From: Wolbachia endosymbiont (group A) of Anomoia purmunda
GTDB lineage: Bacteria; Pseudomonadota; Alphaproteobacteria; Rickettsiales; Anaplasmataceae
Length of the DNA: 64,000 nt
Direction of reading: 5' to 3'
NCBI RefSeq assembly: GCF_947251545.1
Contig: NZ_OX366362.1
Span: forward strand, 372,001-436,000
Part shown: in pieces, positions 26,018 through 39,567 of the stretch
Layout of the letters: every line of letters begins with the position of its first letter
How positions within the stretch are numbered: position 1 is the stretch's first letter
Notes under the pieces: generated by a model
What the model was told of the DNA's origin: nothing
Seen by the model: only the letters and a program-made list of their open reading frames with translations
Database searches by the model: none
Program-made: the position numbers and the translations under genes

Positions 26018-27080
26018 ATGACTATATCTGAAGGTGTAATACAGCGTATAAGGCATAATGATAAGAACGCGATAGGGGGATGATTTTTTGGTCAAGGTGG
26101 CTGTGCACCATCCAGCTAAGTTTGATAGCTTAGAAGTAACAAAATTTTTAGTAAATAATAAAGGTGTAAGTTTTAACGCTAAAACTAATGACGAAAACAA
26201 GCCTATTCATATTGCAGCTGATTTTGAAATATCGATATTGTAAAATTTTCTCTTAATAAGGGAGTAGAAGTTGGTACAAAAGGTAAAAACAATTGGACTC
26301 CTTTGCATTATGCTACCAATAAAGGATATCTAGGAATTGTAAAGCTTCTAATAGAAAAGCAACAACAAGAATCATTTATTAATAATTCTAAAACTACAGA
26401 TCAGTCTACTATGCTGCCAAGGAAGGACATTTACCATCTGTAGAATTTCTCATAGAAAAAGGAGCAAGAATTGATATTAAAAATTCCAATAATAGATCAC
26501 CATTGGAACTTGCAAATGATGGAGGACATGAAGAAGTTGAAAATTTACTAAGAAATGAATTACTTCTTGATGCTGTCAAGAGAAAAGACCGCAGTGGAGT
26601 AGAAGCTCAACTTGATAAAGGGGCTAATGTTAATTATGTACGTCGAGAAGATGGCTGTGCACCATGCTGTCAGTTATAACCATGAAAATCTTGAGTTTGT
26701 GAAGCTCTTAATAGGGAAAGAAAAGGTGAAATTATTTAGCACCAAAGATTAAAGAAGATATAGTAAATGGGAGACACCCAAGTGGCTTGAGGTTAGCTGA
26801 TTTGAGGGAAATGCCGATGTTGAGGAGTGAAACAGGTGGAAAAATTCTACGGTCTTAATTTACAAAAGCAACAGTATGTGCTAGAAGGAGCTGCTACAAA
26901 GGGTCATGCCAAAAGATGTTGAGGAAGTCAAATTTGATATAAATCAATGTTGCAGAAGCTGACACTCAATTATGTGAAAATATCAGTGTAAATAGTAAAT
27001 ATCTTAGCATAATTAGTCTGGATACAAAAGCGGTAAAAAATGCCTCCTATGTTCTCCCTTTAGCTGAAATAAAGACATAG
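26018..27080 (+). pseudogene. Ankyrin-repeat gene, multiply frameshifted
   Basis: An ATG at 26018, with GGAGG about 6 nt upstream, opens a frame that stops after 21 codons. Beyond it, successive frames show ankyrin repeats: NDENKPIHIAADFE, NNWTPLHYATNKGYLGIVKL, VEFLIEKGARIDIKNSNNRS and LDKGANVNYVRRED. A final frame ends VKNASYVLPLAEIKT with stop at 27078. At least five frame changes or stops separate them. The original protein was probably 330-350 residues. Confidence 0.8.
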
Positions 27081-27109
27081 ACCCGCTGTAAAAGGAAAGT
27101 TGCTGTTTT

Positions 27110-27303
27110 TATCATTTTTGTTTTGCAGCAGGCCTTTTATTGGAAGATCATTCAGCCCCAGGAATTGCATTTGGCCTTAAAAATTTTGTCAGAATTTCTT
27201 ATGCAACCTTACAGAAACAATTAAAAATAAAGTACAACAGTATTATTAAAGCGTGTAAAATGCTAAGTGAACTTTTAACATTCTTATGTATAATATATCA
27301 GTA
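27110..27303 (+). pseudogene. C-terminal remnant of an aspartate-aminotransferase-type gene
   Basis: A frame reading FCFAAGLLLEDHSAPGIAFG, then LKNFVRISYAT and IIKACKML, matches the C-terminal small-domain end of class I aminotransferases. There a VPG.AFG segment and a RISYATS segment close the enzyme. Nothing recognisable of the other 300-plus residues remains nearby. It is joined directly to the end of the ankyrin pseudogene, so a deletion fused the two. Confidence 0.55.
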
Positions 27304-27318
27304 AGATAGAGTTAGTGT

Positions 27319-27543
27319 ATGTCCTGGGCGTATTTGCTATTAGCTGGTTTGGTTGAGATAATATGGACCACAGCACTGAAATATAGCAATGGCTTTATTC
27401 GTGTTATACCTGTAGTAATTATTTTAGTTAGCGGTTCTGTGAGTCTTTACTGGCTATCGTTAGCAATGAAGTCTATTCCCCTTGGTACATCTTATGCAGT
27501 TTGGACTGGTATAGGTAACCGTTCACGGAGTATTCCCAATTAA
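27319..27543 (+). pseudogene. SMR-family drug/metabolite transporter, 3' truncated
   Basis: SMR proteins are about 105 residues with four membrane helices and act as dimers. This frame has a normal start (SWAYLLLAGLVEIIWTTALK) with the membrane-embedded Glu14, and the family motif PLGTSYAVWTGIG near residue 65. The homology stops abruptly after GIG at about 27513. The last residues (NRSRSIPN) are encoded by the group II intron region. Helix 4 is missing, so it is almost surely inactive. A SugE/EmrE-type identity is likely. Confidence 0.8.
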
Positions 27544-29824
27544 GAAGGAATAGCGACTAAATTCTGTAATTTCTGAACAGGGTTCTGATTATTCAAACGT
27601 GAAGTGAATATGAGGAAGAGACGCCGTTTTATGATTACTCATACTGGTTTTCTCTTCCTCTACTCCCAAACCCGGCGTGCACCTTTCGTTATGCACCGGG
27701 CTTTCCAATGTTTCAGACGCGTAGTCAGGATAGCATAGCTTAACCAAATCATGACGACCTACTTTAATATCCGCCATCAGCGTGACATTCAACCACCGAT
27801 ACCTAGGTCTGTTCTCTATTTTCTGCCAGTAGCGTTTATAAAGAACTCTCTGAGGAGTGCCTGGGTTCTGCTTTTTCAACCATCGCCACAGCCTGTCCCA
27901 CACATAGTGGTCAAGTGCTGTAAAAACACGTTTAGCATTATAACAATGGCGATAAAAGTTTCCCCAGCCACGTATTAGTGGATTGATCATGCTAATGACC
28001 TCCTCCATTGAGAGATGAGAATATTTCCGTAAAGTTTTCTGCTTGATTTGATACCGAAAGTCCTTAATTTTTTCTTTCGGTATTTCAACACGAGACCAAT
28101 ATCCCCAACGATTATCCCATCTGAGGCGTATGCGGTGACTTAGGAAAGTAAATCCTTCGTCCAGACGAGTCACTTTAGTCTTTTCCTCAGACAGGGACAG
28201 CTTTAAATCCTTGAGAAGAAGTTCCTTGAGACACGTCTTTTCACGCATGGCATCTTCCTGAGTTCCATTTACCAAGATAACAAAATCATCGGAATAACGG
28301 ATAGGAAGATAAACTGGACGTCCAGCTTTACGTTCATAGTGACGAAATTTCCTTAGGGCATCTCCTGGGCGCTTGTAAGGAAGGCCATTTTTCTGTACTG
28401 GGTACTTCACATACCGGCCATATGAGTTTTCAATAGCTGATAAACTAATATTAGCTAGTAGAGGTGATAAAATGCCTCCTTGTGGCGTTCCTTTTCGGGT
28501 TTTATGGTATACACCACCCTCAAGAATACCTGCTTTTAGGAATGCTTTGACTAAACGGCATACTTTGTTATCTTTGACACGACGTCTTAGATTACTCATG
28601 ACATGTCCGTGAGAAATATTATCAAAACAACCTTTTATGTCCCCTTCAATAACCCATTGATAAGGTGCCCCTTGTAAATCCTTACAAGCAGCTTTCGTTG
28701 GACGTATAGCGTTACGGATATGCTCAATAGCATCTCTACAAGCTTTCTTTGGACGAAAACCGTATGATACTGCTAAGAATTCAGCTTCGAATATTGGTTC
28801 AAGAAAGTGAAGAACAGCAGCTTGGACAATGCGATCCTTGACAGTAGGAATACCAAGCGGACGAGTGCCAGATGATCTTCCTGTTTTTGAAATCCAGTGC
28901 CTTTTGACCGATGTAGGACGATATGTACCAGAACGTAATTCTGTCTGAAGCTTTTGGAGAAAGTCTATTACTCCTCCTTTTCTTGAACGTATACGTTTCA
29001 CGGTCATATTATCTACACCTGCTGTTCGTGCTCCTTTATTAGAAGCTACCCGTTTCCAGACTAGGCGCAAACTAGGGAGTTGAGTAACCCAATTCCACAT
29101 ATCGCGCCAAGCTTGAGACGGATTATTACGACTCCACGTGTAGAGTTTACGTTGTTTGGCAAGAAGCCAAGATTTGTCATCTTGATAAATGAAGTCCATC
29201 ATTTGTTTCACCTACTAATAATAATCTCTACAAAACATCTGTTCCCCTTTGCCATGTAGCTGGCTTTCCCAACCTCAGACTACTACGAGAACTCCGCCCT
29301 CCTTTATTGCCATCACTCGACTCCGGAGAACTAGCCAAATCAGTTCTGGCAGCAATAAAGAAGTTCCTGCGTTCCAATAAATAACCTATGGACCCTTAGG
29401 TGGCCTGCTTTACCCCTGAGTGACCCAGCCATCTTACCAATCATGAGTAGATAAAACGTCATACCCTAAGTCGGGCATGCCCAGAGTAGTTTTAACAGCT
29501 ACTCGAGATCTCTCACTTCTCCTTCCGCTGTACCGTTGCTGAAGGTTTCAAATTAAATACAGAGGCGTCCAACACAGACTTTGTACGTCCTCACCATAGG
29601 TCCTATGGTAGCCCCGCAATTAGGTATACAGCCCAATTTCAGAACATTTAAGATCACCCTGCTATTTCCATCAAAACTTCCGGATCAAAAGTCTTGACTG
29701 GTAATCCCCTTCCATCTATGCTCATGTCATAGAGGGGCAACATCTTTAGTTGCCGGTCATTTATTAGCTAAGTCACCTTTACCTCCTTAACTTTAGAAGG
29801 CTTAGACGACCGAGCGCAGCGCAC
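27514..29824 (-). mobile_element. Group II intron, 3' end apparently truncated
   Basis: On the minus strand the element begins GTGCG (29824-29820), the group II 5' consensus, directly after TTTTTGAC of an IS66 transposase gene. About 610 nt of structured 5' ribozyme sequence precede the maturase gene. After the maturase stop only about 75 nt remain before SMR-gene sequence begins. I could not see a full domain V hairpin there, only a CCGTGAACGGTT-like half. The 3' exon is not the IS66 gene, so the intron lost its 3' end or was rearranged. Confidence 0.65.
27589..29211 (-). CDS. ltrA: Group II intron reverse transcriptase/maturase
   Basis: The protein helps splice and mobilise the intron. It has RT motifs with EGDIKGCFDNISH (first catalytic Asp), KGTPQGGILSPLLANI, and the active-site box RYSDDFVIL (YSDD rather than the common YADD). 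Domain X follows, with GWGNFYRHCYNAKR. No HNH endonuclease Cys/His cluster is visible at the C-terminus, so it is an endonuclease-minus type. It is 540 residues from a GTG at 29211; ATGs three and four codons later are alternatives. The frame is intact even though the intron RNA looks incomplete. Confidence 0.88.
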   Translation of the reverse strand: MKQMMDFIYQDDKSWLLAKQRKLYTWSRNNPSQAWRDMWNWVTQLPSLRLVWKRVASNKGARTAGVDNMTVKRIRSRKGGVIDFLQKLQTELRSGTYRPTSVKRHWISKTGRSSGTRPLGIPTVKDRIVQAAVLHFLEPIFEAEFLAVSYGFRPKKACRDAIEHIRNAIRPTKAACKDLQGAPYQWVIEGDIKGCFDNISHGHVMSNLRRRVKDNKVCRLVKAFLKAGILEGGVYHKTRKGTPQGGILSPLLANISLSAIENSYGRYVKYPVQKNGLPYKRPGDALRKFRHYERKAGRPVYLPIRYSDDFVILVNGTQEDAMREKTCLKELLLKDLKLSLSEEKTKVTRLDEGFTFLSHRIRLRWDNRWGYWSRVEIPKEKIKDFRYQIKQKTLRKYSHLSMEEVISMINPLIRGWGNFYRHCYNAKRVFTALDHYVWDRLWRWLKKQNPGTPQRVLYKRYWQKIENRPRYRWLNVTLMADIKVGRHDLVKLCYPDYASETLESPVHNERCTPGLGVEEEKTSMSNHKTASLPHIHFTFE

Positions 29825-30990
29825 GTCAAAAATATCGAGAGCATTCTTTCAACGAACTTTTCTCCACGTTTTGACCAAGTGAAAAAGCTATTTTTACGAT
29901 AAATGACATACCTTCTACCTTGACGTTCTGCAAGATTGTTTGTTGTCTCAATCAGATCAGGACTTCGCACAAATTTCCACATCATATCTTCAGAACGCAG
30001 AATATTGGCAGCCATTCTCGAGGCTTGAGTTCCTTTTGCAACCCTTGTTATCTTTTGCAAAAAATATTTCACCCTTTTTCTAATCTTTCTCATTAACCAA
30101 CAAAATCTTAAATTATCTATCAGGTTTTGTTTACGTGCTCTATCTATCACAAACACTCTATTGCTCAGCGATTTTAATGCTGCACCGATTTGACTCACTT
30201 CAACATTTTTACTGAAGAAAAACCTTTCAAAGTCCCTTGCTAAGTGGGCCCAGCAGATCTGTCACGACTAAAGTAAATTATATGCAGCATACCTATCGCT
30301 TATCTTAGTACTCTGGTAATAACCCTTTCAAAACTTTCTTTCCGCGAGATCCAACTAACTTCATAAGTGTTGCTGTTTTATTCGTTACTACCCAACCTTT
30401 CTTTCCCTGATTTCTATTGGCTCGTTTCATCTATGTGCAAATACTTACTCTCGTTCAGCTCTTCTCTTATTTTTTCGTATTCTGATATACATTTTTTTGA
30501 TACTTTACCCTCTAGTTTTTGATATCAAACCTAGGCTTATGTTCAGATTAAATATACTGCTTAAAATCTGTTGTACTTCTCTTTTTGAGTTGATAAAAAA
30601 GCCAGTAAAGCTGCTGATTATCGCTTTGGCATTGGGTCTCAAAAGATTCCAACCAACACCTTCAGGTAGACTAGCTGAGATCCTTTTCTTACATGCCTTA
30701 CAGTAACCTTTTTGCAGCATATACTCAGTTACTATTGGCTTAATTTCTGGCAGCTCCACCTTTTGATGTATAGTGTCTTCTTCTAAAATAACTTGGCCTC
30801 CGCACACACAAATCGAATCAATCGAGCACTTCACAATCTCATCTGCTTCTATTAACTCTCGCTTGTGCGCTTCATGTCCTGGTTGCCTTCCTGGATTTCT
30901 GTTACTCTTCTTTTTTGTTTTTTTACATCTTGTGATGGTGGTAGAGATAAATTTTTTGAATTTAAACCCAGCTTGTCTTGTAACTCTATT
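29825..30990 (-). pseudogene. IS66-family transposase, interrupted and truncated
   Basis: The minus-strand fragments read RNRNPGRQPGHEAHKRELI, then CGGQVILEEDTIHQKVELP and CKACKKRISASLPEGVGW (Zn-binding segment). They continue with KYLHIDETS and finally the C-terminal RMAANILRSEDMMWKF, NNLAERQ, KNSFFTWSKRGEKFVERMLS. Stops and shifts separate them. The 5' end is cut by the IS982 left end at 30991 and the 3' end by the intron at 29824. It is the oldest layer of this nested cluster. Confidence 0.8.
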
Positions 30991-30991
30991 A

Positions 30992-31420
30992 ACCCCAACT
31001 ATGGATTAAATAAAGAGATAAAAGTGCAGCTAAGAAGAGGAAAACAGGGTAAGCTCGAGTATTTTAGCAATAATTAAGAGGTTACCCATGAAGAAAGATA
31101 TTACAGAACTTTACTGTTGCGTCGAGGATTTTTGTCGCACAGTCGATGATAATTTTGCTAATATGCTCCTATCAAAAGGCAGAAAACCCACTAGAATAAC
31201 AGACTTCGGAAATTCTCACCATAATTCTATTATATCATCAATCCCCTTGCAAAAATTTCAAAGCTTTTTACCTACTTTATCTGCCGCTTTATAAATCTGA
31301 ATTTTCTAAGTTGCCAACATATGACCGATTTATCGCTCTTAAATCACGAGTTTTATGGATTACTTTTGCAATGGTTCTGCAAACAAGCAAAAATGACAGG
31401 TATTGCCTACATAGACACTA
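30992..31420 (+). mobile_element. IS982-family element, left part only, with broken transposase
   Basis: The left inverted repeat CCCCAACTATGGATTA (30992-31007) and the transposase start (ATG 31088, KKDITELYCCVEDFCRTVDD) match the element at 24991. The frame shifts after TRITD near residue 38, with later fragments in other frames. The element stops at 31420, where the IS5-family element begins, and its right half is absent after that element. The IS5 insertion was therefore accompanied or followed by a deletion. Confidence 0.8.
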
Positions 31421-32297
31421 GACTTCTTTCAAAATTCATGTAGGGAGCTCAAAATTGTGAATTGCAGCAATCAAATTAAACCTTAAACCAAAACGTTTTC
31501 GTCGGTTTCTATACCTGTCCGAGATGATTTTAAACCTTTTCAATTACGTTTTCAACAATTGCCCTTTGGCTCATAAGTGCCCTGTTCTCTTTTTTTTGTT
31601 CTTTGCTTAACGGATTCTTTTTCGTTTTCCTGTGCGGTAATACAACATTTTTGTGTATCTTCTGCATTCCCCTGTAGCCGGCATCAGCTAAGATTTTAGT
31701 TTGCGGCAATACTGCTACCTTTGATTCTCTAAACATCCGTGTTTTCTACCATTCGAGAAAGATGTGCATATGACTTTTCTACTCTTCTTCTCTGTTACTA
31801 TTTGTGTTTTTATAGTATGCCTTTTTTTCTTTCCAGAGTAGAAGGGCTTTTGCTTTTTTTTGGTCTCTCTACTGGCGTTTCAGTTCCGTCTATTACTAAA
31901 ACTTCATATTCTACATCACTCTTTAATAGCTCTTTTTTTCCTGGTAATGCAAAATCTGGATGTTTTATTAATATGTCTTCTACCCATCTTATTATTTTAA
32001 AACTGTTACTTTCACTCATGCCATAGCTTTGCCCAATATGAAAATATGTACGATATTCTCTTATATATTCCAGTGCCATAAGTAGCCTGTCTTCTATGCA
32101 AAGTTTACTTTTTCTTCCACTTCTAGCTTTTTTTCTTTTATCCTCCACTTCTAGAATTTCTACCATTCGCTCAAATGTTGCTTTTTTTACCCCTGTTAAA
32201 CGTCGAAACTTTTCTCCTTCTAACTTTTCTATTTCCTTATATTTCATGCTTTCAAATACTTCATCTTACACTCCCTCTAACAATTTTGAAAGAAGTC
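31421..32297 (-). mobile_element. IS5-family (IS1031-like) insertion sequence, copy 1
   Basis: The 877-bp element has perfect terminal inverted repeats GACTTCTTTCAAAATT / AATTTTGAAAGAAGTC and is flanked by TA on both sides. An apparently identical 877-bp copy lies at 51568-52444. The internal transposase is broken into three frames. Confidence 0.9.
31440..32247 (-). pseudogene. IS5-family transposase, frameshifted (copy 1)
   Basis: ORF A (32247-31810) gives KYKEIEKLEGEKFRRLTGVK through VEYEVLVIDGTETPVERP and ends at an A-rich run, AAAAAAAGG. The continuing protein (RHTIKTQIVTEKKSRKVICT) is found in another frame after that run, which could be a programmed -1 shift. A second shift before MFRESKVAVLPQTK and a third after AIVENVIEKV, before the RYRNRRKRFGLRFNLIAAIH tail, cannot be explained that way. 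The enzyme is therefore dead. Confidence 0.8.
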
Positions 32298-32420
32298 TAA
32301 TGATAGCATTATTGTGATGAAAATGCAATATTATGAATATTTTAATACAATTTATATTGACAGTTACAATTCTAAATTGTTTTATTGCAGCGTTAGCTGA
32401 TTAACATTTTTAAGATGAGG

Positions 32421-34259
32421 TCAACTCTCATAGAGAGAGGATTTTTTTATTTTCTCATTCTTCTCATTTTCCTCTCTAACAATTTTTTTTCCATTTAATA
32501 TGTCCTTTATTTCATCTCCTGTTAAAGTTTCAAACTCCAGTAGATTTTCGGCAATGAGATCTAAGCCTTTCTTATGCTTGGTCAAAATCTCTTTTGCTTT
32601 TTCATAGCAAGAAGACACAACTTTCTTCACTTCTTCATCTATAAGTTTTAACGTATCTTCAGAAATTATGTCAGAACCATGCATGGTTTGTTCGCGATTG
32701 TGATAGATTGGACCTATTTTGTCGCTCATTCCCCATTTTGTTACCATAGAACGTGATAAATCTGATGCTTGTTTTATATCCGAAGATGCACCGCTTGTGA
32801 CTTTATCATAGCCAAAAATTAGCTCTTCTGCCACTCTTCCACCCATAGCAACAGTTATATCTGCTAGCATCTTTTCTCTTGTGAGGGACACTCTATCTGT
32901 TTCTGGTAGTCTCATCACTAAACCGAGTGCCCTACCGCGTGGAATAATTGTTGCCTTGTGTATAGGATCAGAAGCAGGCATATTAACAGCAATTATCGCA
33001 TGACCAGCTTCATGGTATGCAGTAAGTCTCTTTTCCTCTTCTGTCATAATTAGGGATCGTCTTTCTACGCCCATCATCACTTTATCACGTGCATATTCAA
33101 AATCGTCCATGGTAACAATCTTCTTGTTTCTTCTTGCAGCAATAAGTGCAGATTCGTTCACTAAATTTGCTAAATCAGCTCCAGAAAAGCCTGGTGTTCC
33201 TCTTGCAACTGTTTTCACGTTTACATCTGGTGCTATTGATATTTTCTTTATATGAGTATTTAATATCTTTTCACGCCCATTTATATCGGGTAAAGAAATA
33301 GTAATCTGTCGGTCAAAACGACCAGGTCTAAGCAGTGCTGGATCTAAGACATCCGGACGGTTAGTCGCAGCAATTATTATTACACCTTCATTAGACTCAA
33401 AGCCATCCATCTCAACTAATAACTGATTTAATGTTTGTTCTCTTTCATCATTGCCGCCACCAAGACCAATGCCACGATGTCTACCCACCGCATCTATTTC
33501 ATCTATAAAAATTATACAAGGAGCATTTTTCTTGCCTTGATCAAACATATCACGAACACGACTTGCACCAACACCCACAAACATTTCAACAAAATCAGAT
33601 CCAGAAATGCTAAAGAATGGCACATTAGCTTCTCCTGCAATTGCACGAGCAAGTAAAGTTTTACCAGTTCCAGGAGAGCCAATTAAAAGGCACCCTTTTG
33701 GTATTTTTCCACCTAATATTTGAAATTTTTGCCTTTGTTTAAGGAAATCAACAATCTCTACTAGCTCTTCTTTTGCTTCATCAATTCCGGCAACATCATC
33801 AAATGTTACTTTTTTTCCACTAGTCATGAGTCTAGCCCTTGACTTGCCAAAGCTTATAGTTCTGTTGCCCCCCGCTTGTGTTTGTTTAAGAAAGAATAGC
33901 AAAAAGCCAATAAAGATAAATGTTGGGACCCATGAGATAAGTAATCCACCAATTACGCTCATGGCAGAATCTCCAGTTGAAAAGGAGAATCTCACTTTTC
34001 TATCATGTAAATTTTTTATTAGGTCGCTATATATGACACCGTTTGAATTGAAACTTGAACCATCCCTGAACTTGCCTTCAATGCTCTGGTTTTTTATGAC
34101 AATATTTTCTACATCATTGTCTTCTAGTCTAGTTAAAAATTCCGAAAAAGGTATAATTGTTTTACTTTTACCTACATTTCCGCTGAACTGAATATAAGCA
34201 ACTGAAATAAGAACAATAATTACTAACCAGATCAATAAGCCTTCTAAAAATTTTTTCAT
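32421..34259 (-). CDS. ftsH: ATP-dependent zinc metalloprotease FtsH
   Basis: FtsH degrades misassembled membrane proteins and short-lived regulators at the inner membrane. Two membrane helices (4-24 and 100-124) bracket a periplasmic domain. The AAA module follows with Walker A GSPGTGKT (194-201), Walker [12 protein letters not shown], and [21 protein letters not shown]. The Zn site HEAGH is near residue 418. At 612 residues the length is normal. It lies 12 bp downstream of tilS, in the common tilS-ftsH order. Confidence 0.96.
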   Translation of the reverse strand: MKKFLEGLLIWLVIIVLISVAYIQFSGNVGKSKTIIPFSEFLTRLEDNDVENIVIKNQSIEGKFRDGSSFNSNGVIYSDLIKNLHDRKVRFSFSTGDSAMSVIGGLLISWVPTFIFIGFLLFFLKQTQAGGNRTISFGKSRARLMTSGKKVTFDDVAGIDEAKEELVEIVDFLKQRQKFQILGGKIPKGCLLIGSPGTGKTLLARAIAGEANVPFFSISGSDFVEMFVGVGASRVRDMFDQGKKNAPCIIFIDEIDAVGRHRGIGLGGGNDEREQTLNQLLVEMDGFESNEGVIIIAATNRPDVLDPALLRPGRFDRQITISLPDINGREKILNTHIKKISIAPDVNVKTVARGTPGFSGADLANLVNESALIAARRNKKIVTMDDFEYARDKVMMGVERRSLIMTEEEKRLTAYHEAGHAIIAVNMPASDPIHKATIIPRGRALGLVMRLPETDRVSLTREKMLADITVAMGGRVAEELIFGYDKVTSGASSDIKQASDLSRSMVTKWGMSDKIGPIYHNREQTMHGSDIISEDTLKLIDEEVKKVVSSCYEKAKEILTKHKKGLDLIAENLLEFETLTGDEIKDILNGKKIVREENEKNEKIKKSSLYES

Positions 34260-34271
34260 TTCTATTTCTAA

Positions 34272-35567
34272 CTAAATACTAATCAAGCTTACCAAATTTT
34301 GTTTTATCGTGCTATTAATAATGCATTGAACCTTATCGTCATTGGTATTTTTTCCGTTATAATTTACATCAGGATAAGCAAGCACCTTTCTATCTTTTTG
34401 TACTGTAGGCAAAGAATAGAAAACTTCAGAGCAGCAGTTGTAATCCTTCAGAAATTCAGGAACTTTTTGTGTTTTTTTTAATGGAGCGATGATAACTGAA
34501 CACTCTTGATTTCCGAGTATTGTGCAGCTAAATCTGTTATCCCATTCAATAGGTTCATTTAAAGGTAGGTTTACGGTAATTTCTTGTATCCTTGACGATT
34601 CTCTAATTATTAAGATATTTTCTCCATGTTTTCTTATTTTACACCCAGAAAGTGTACAGTTAACATTACTATCCTTTTGCAATATTTTATTAGATATTAC
34701 GATAAGGCTGTTGTACCTTGGTTTATAATGTTTACTGGCAATTGCCATTATAGAGTAAAGAAGAAGCCTCAAGGCTATTTCCTCTGGCAATTGATAAAAT
34801 TCACTTAGTTTAATTTCAATATAACCAAGATCATGAACATTAACACAGTCATTAAACGCAAGGCGTGTGTAGTGCATCAATGCTTTTGCAGCTCTTTTCA
34901 TATGAAGGGCTGTGAGGCATATTCGCTCTGTTAAAATCTCTTGATTGTCACTTGCTTTAAGTAAGTTACGGTATAAAGTTCGCCTGTATTTCAAGTCATA
35001 GTTGCTTCTATCTTCGATCCATTTTAACTGGTGAAGCTTAGCGTACTTTTCTATTTCACTACGACTAAAATTTAACAATGGCCTAAATATATAAATACCA
35101 TTTAAGAAAGACTTGTAGTCCATTGATGATAATCCATCTACGCCGCTACCTCGCTCTAATCTTAATAAGAACGTTTCTGCTTGATCATCTTTGTGATGAG
35201 CGACGAGCAAACATTTAACATTATTGTTTTTACACCACTCTGCTAGTAACTTATACCGTGCTTTTCGTGCCTGTAACTGAATATTACCTTTAATGTTTTG
35301 CTTTTCCCAATTTAATATGAACGATTCCTTTGCTCCAAGTTCTTTTGCATAACTTATAACAAAATCAGCTTCTTTTTGAGACTCTGAACGTAATCCATGA
35401 TTTACTGTTAATGCTATAGGAAGTGAAAGCTTGTTTTTTTTTGCCCAGTTAGTCATTAAGTGCAGTAAGACTATACTATCTACACCACCTGATACTGCAA
35501 CTGCAACTTGATTGTTATAGAAAGGAAAACTATTAACCACATTTTGAAATAATAACTCTAATTCCAT
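34272..35567 (-). CDS. tilS: tRNA(Ile)-lysidine synthase
   Basis: TilS converts C34 of the AUA-reading tRNA-Ile to lysidine, essential for decoding AUA. The PP-loop AVSGGVDS lies at about 25-32, and the family motif [19 protein letters not shown] is near residue 130. At 431 residues it includes the C-terminal substrate-recognition part. The ATG at 35567 is the natural start. It forms an operon with ftsH. Confidence 0.93.
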   Translation of the reverse strand: MELELLFQNVVNSFPFYNNQVAVAVSGGVDSIVLLHLMTNWAKKNKLSLPIALTVNHGLRSESQKEADFVISYAKELGAKESFILNWEKQNIKGNIQLQARKARYKLLAEWCKNNNVKCLLVAHHKDDQAETFLLRLERGSGVDGLSSMDYKSFLNGIYIFRPLLNFSRSEIEKYAKLHQLKWIEDRSNYDLKYRRTLYRNLLKASDNQEILTERICLTALHMKRAAKALMHYTRLAFNDCVNVHDLGYIEIKLSEFYQLPEEIALRLLLYSIMAIASKHYKPRYNSLIVISNKILQKDSNVNCTLSGCKIRKHGENILIIRESSRIQEITVNLPLNEPIEWDNRFSCTILGNQECSVIIAPLKKTQKVPEFLKDYNCCSEVFYSLPTVQKDRKVLAYPDVNYNGKNTNDDKVQCIINSTIKQNLVSLISI

Positions 35568-35599
35568 TATGTCTCTTGATGGCCAGATAGGTCAGATCT

Positions 35600-35735
35600 C
35601 TTACGTCATACCGCGACTTATTTGTGGTATATATAGATCCCGCTAACAAGCAAAGAAATATGACAAGTTTGTCCTTTTTTGTCTACCCGAGTGCCCTTTC
35701 TTTATGTCATCCCAGTGCTTGACACTGGGATCCAG
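35600..35735. repeat. Palindromic repeats between tilS and pal
   Basis: A decayed TACCGCGACTTATTTGTGG / CCCGCTAACAAG-type repeat (35606-35660) is followed by a TCCCAGTG...CACTGGGA palindrome at 35706-35735. Confidence 0.75.
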
Positions 35736-35751
35736 GTTTTAATGCAAGAAA

Positions 35752-36231
35752 CTATTTCTTTATTCCAGAAAATGAAAATTCCACTCTACGATTTTTAGCA
35801 TGCTCTTTTTCATATTTAGAATTTCTAGAATCATCTTTTACATTAACCAAAGGCTCAGTTTCACCTTTAGAAGCAGTTTTTATTCTGTTTTCTATGTAGG
35901 GTGTACAACTAACCATAAATTTTTTAGCTGCATCTGCCCTTCTAGCGCCTAGCGCAAGATTATATTCATGAGAACCACGGTTGTCAGTGTGACCAGTTAA
36001 AGTAACCTTCGCGTCAGGGTTATCTTGTAACACCTCCATTACGTCAAGTAATGCATCTGCACTTACTTCAGTAATATTAGATTCATCATAACCAAAGAAA
36101 ACTCTTTTATCACCTATCTGCTTAACAACAGAATTTATTTTATTTGTTGTATTTGCTCCTTTTTTTGGGCAAGAACTTACACCAGTAAGTAATAAACAAA
36201 AACAGCACATTATAACCAGTCTACTCCACAT
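35752..36231 (-). CDS. pal: Peptidoglycan-associated lipoprotein (OmpA-like)
   Basis: Pal links the outer membrane to peptidoglycan and the Tol system. The 159-residue precursor has a lipoprotein signal peptide ending in the lipobox VSSC (Cys near residue 21). An OmpA domain follows, with VTLTGHTDNRGSHEYN and LALGARRADAAKKF, then NRRVEF near the end. Lgt, encoded at 40480, would modify its cysteine. It is a single-gene unit flanked by repeats. No tol genes are in this window. Confidence 0.93.
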   Translation of the reverse strand: MWSRLVIMCCFCLLLTGVSSCPKKGANTTNKINSVVKQIGDKRVFFGYDESNITEVSADALLDVMEVLQDNPDAKVTLTGHTDNRGSHEYNLALGARRADAAKKFMVSCTPYIENRIKTASKGETEPLVNVKDDSRNSKYEKEHAKNRRVEFSFSGIKK

Positions 36232-36506
36232 TACTAAACCTCCATAAATTTTAAATAGTGCGTAACTTTAATTTCAGTAGCTAATATCTCTCCATATTGT
36301 AATATAGTCAAGAGAAATAAAATACTAAATACTTTTTCTACAACCTTACAATTAATTTTCTTATAATATGCTGGACTCTGAGTAGAAAAATCCAATGAAG
36401 GAATAAAAAGTACAATTTTTTATTGTACTTTAAGCAAATATACTTTTAACTTTATTATTAATCTATCACGATGTTAAACAGATGTTTTCTAAAATAATGA
36501 ACAAAC

Positions 36507-39019
<2,513 letters not shown>

Positions 39020-39567
39020 TCACGATAATTGTTTTTGTATCCGTTCAGCCAATGGCGTCAACTTAAGAGCCTCCATTAGCAAACTCTCCTATGGATTTTC
39101 TGAAAAGTTTTTGAGTATATTGTATTTTTAATTTGTAGAATAAGATTTTTTCCTTTCTGCACGTCTCGTCTAAAAAGGACACATTTTAAACTTTTTTGTT
39201 GCAATAAAATAGAAACAAAAGTGCTGTTTATTGCACTTTTTGGATAATTTAATGATAAAAAATTTAGAGAGAAATTTTACACACTATCGCTTATATTTTT
39301 CCTTAAGTTGACGCCATTGGCTGAACGGATACGAATTAAGTTTCTGGATCCCAGTGTCTGGGCACTGGGATGACACCTTTGTGTTTGCATAGCTGTACGA
39401 ACATTGTGATTTGAGAGCAATTTCCACAAGGGAGGATGTCATTCCAGTGCTTGACACTGGCATCCAGCTTCTATACAACTTCATCAAAAACATTCATTTA
39501 GTGTAAGATCAGCTACTTTCCATGCTAGTTTGCTTGTTCACAAGCAAACTTTTCTGGATCCCAGTGG
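39020..39567. repeat. Intergenic repeats downstream of mreB
   Basis: The gap has no gene. It contains the inverted partner of the 3497 repeat at about 39045-39105 and a short piece of it at 39301-39330. It also holds a TCCCAGTG...CACTGGGA palindrome at 39340-39372, a TTCCAGTG-type palindrome at 39437-39470 and a CTGTACGAACATTG motif near 39392. A half palindrome at 39555-39567 is cut off by the IS element. Confidence 0.75.

Noticed and set aside
31810..32247. IS5 ORF A as an active transposase through programmed -1 frameshift
   Set aside because: The A-run could allow one shift, but two further frame breaks downstream remain.
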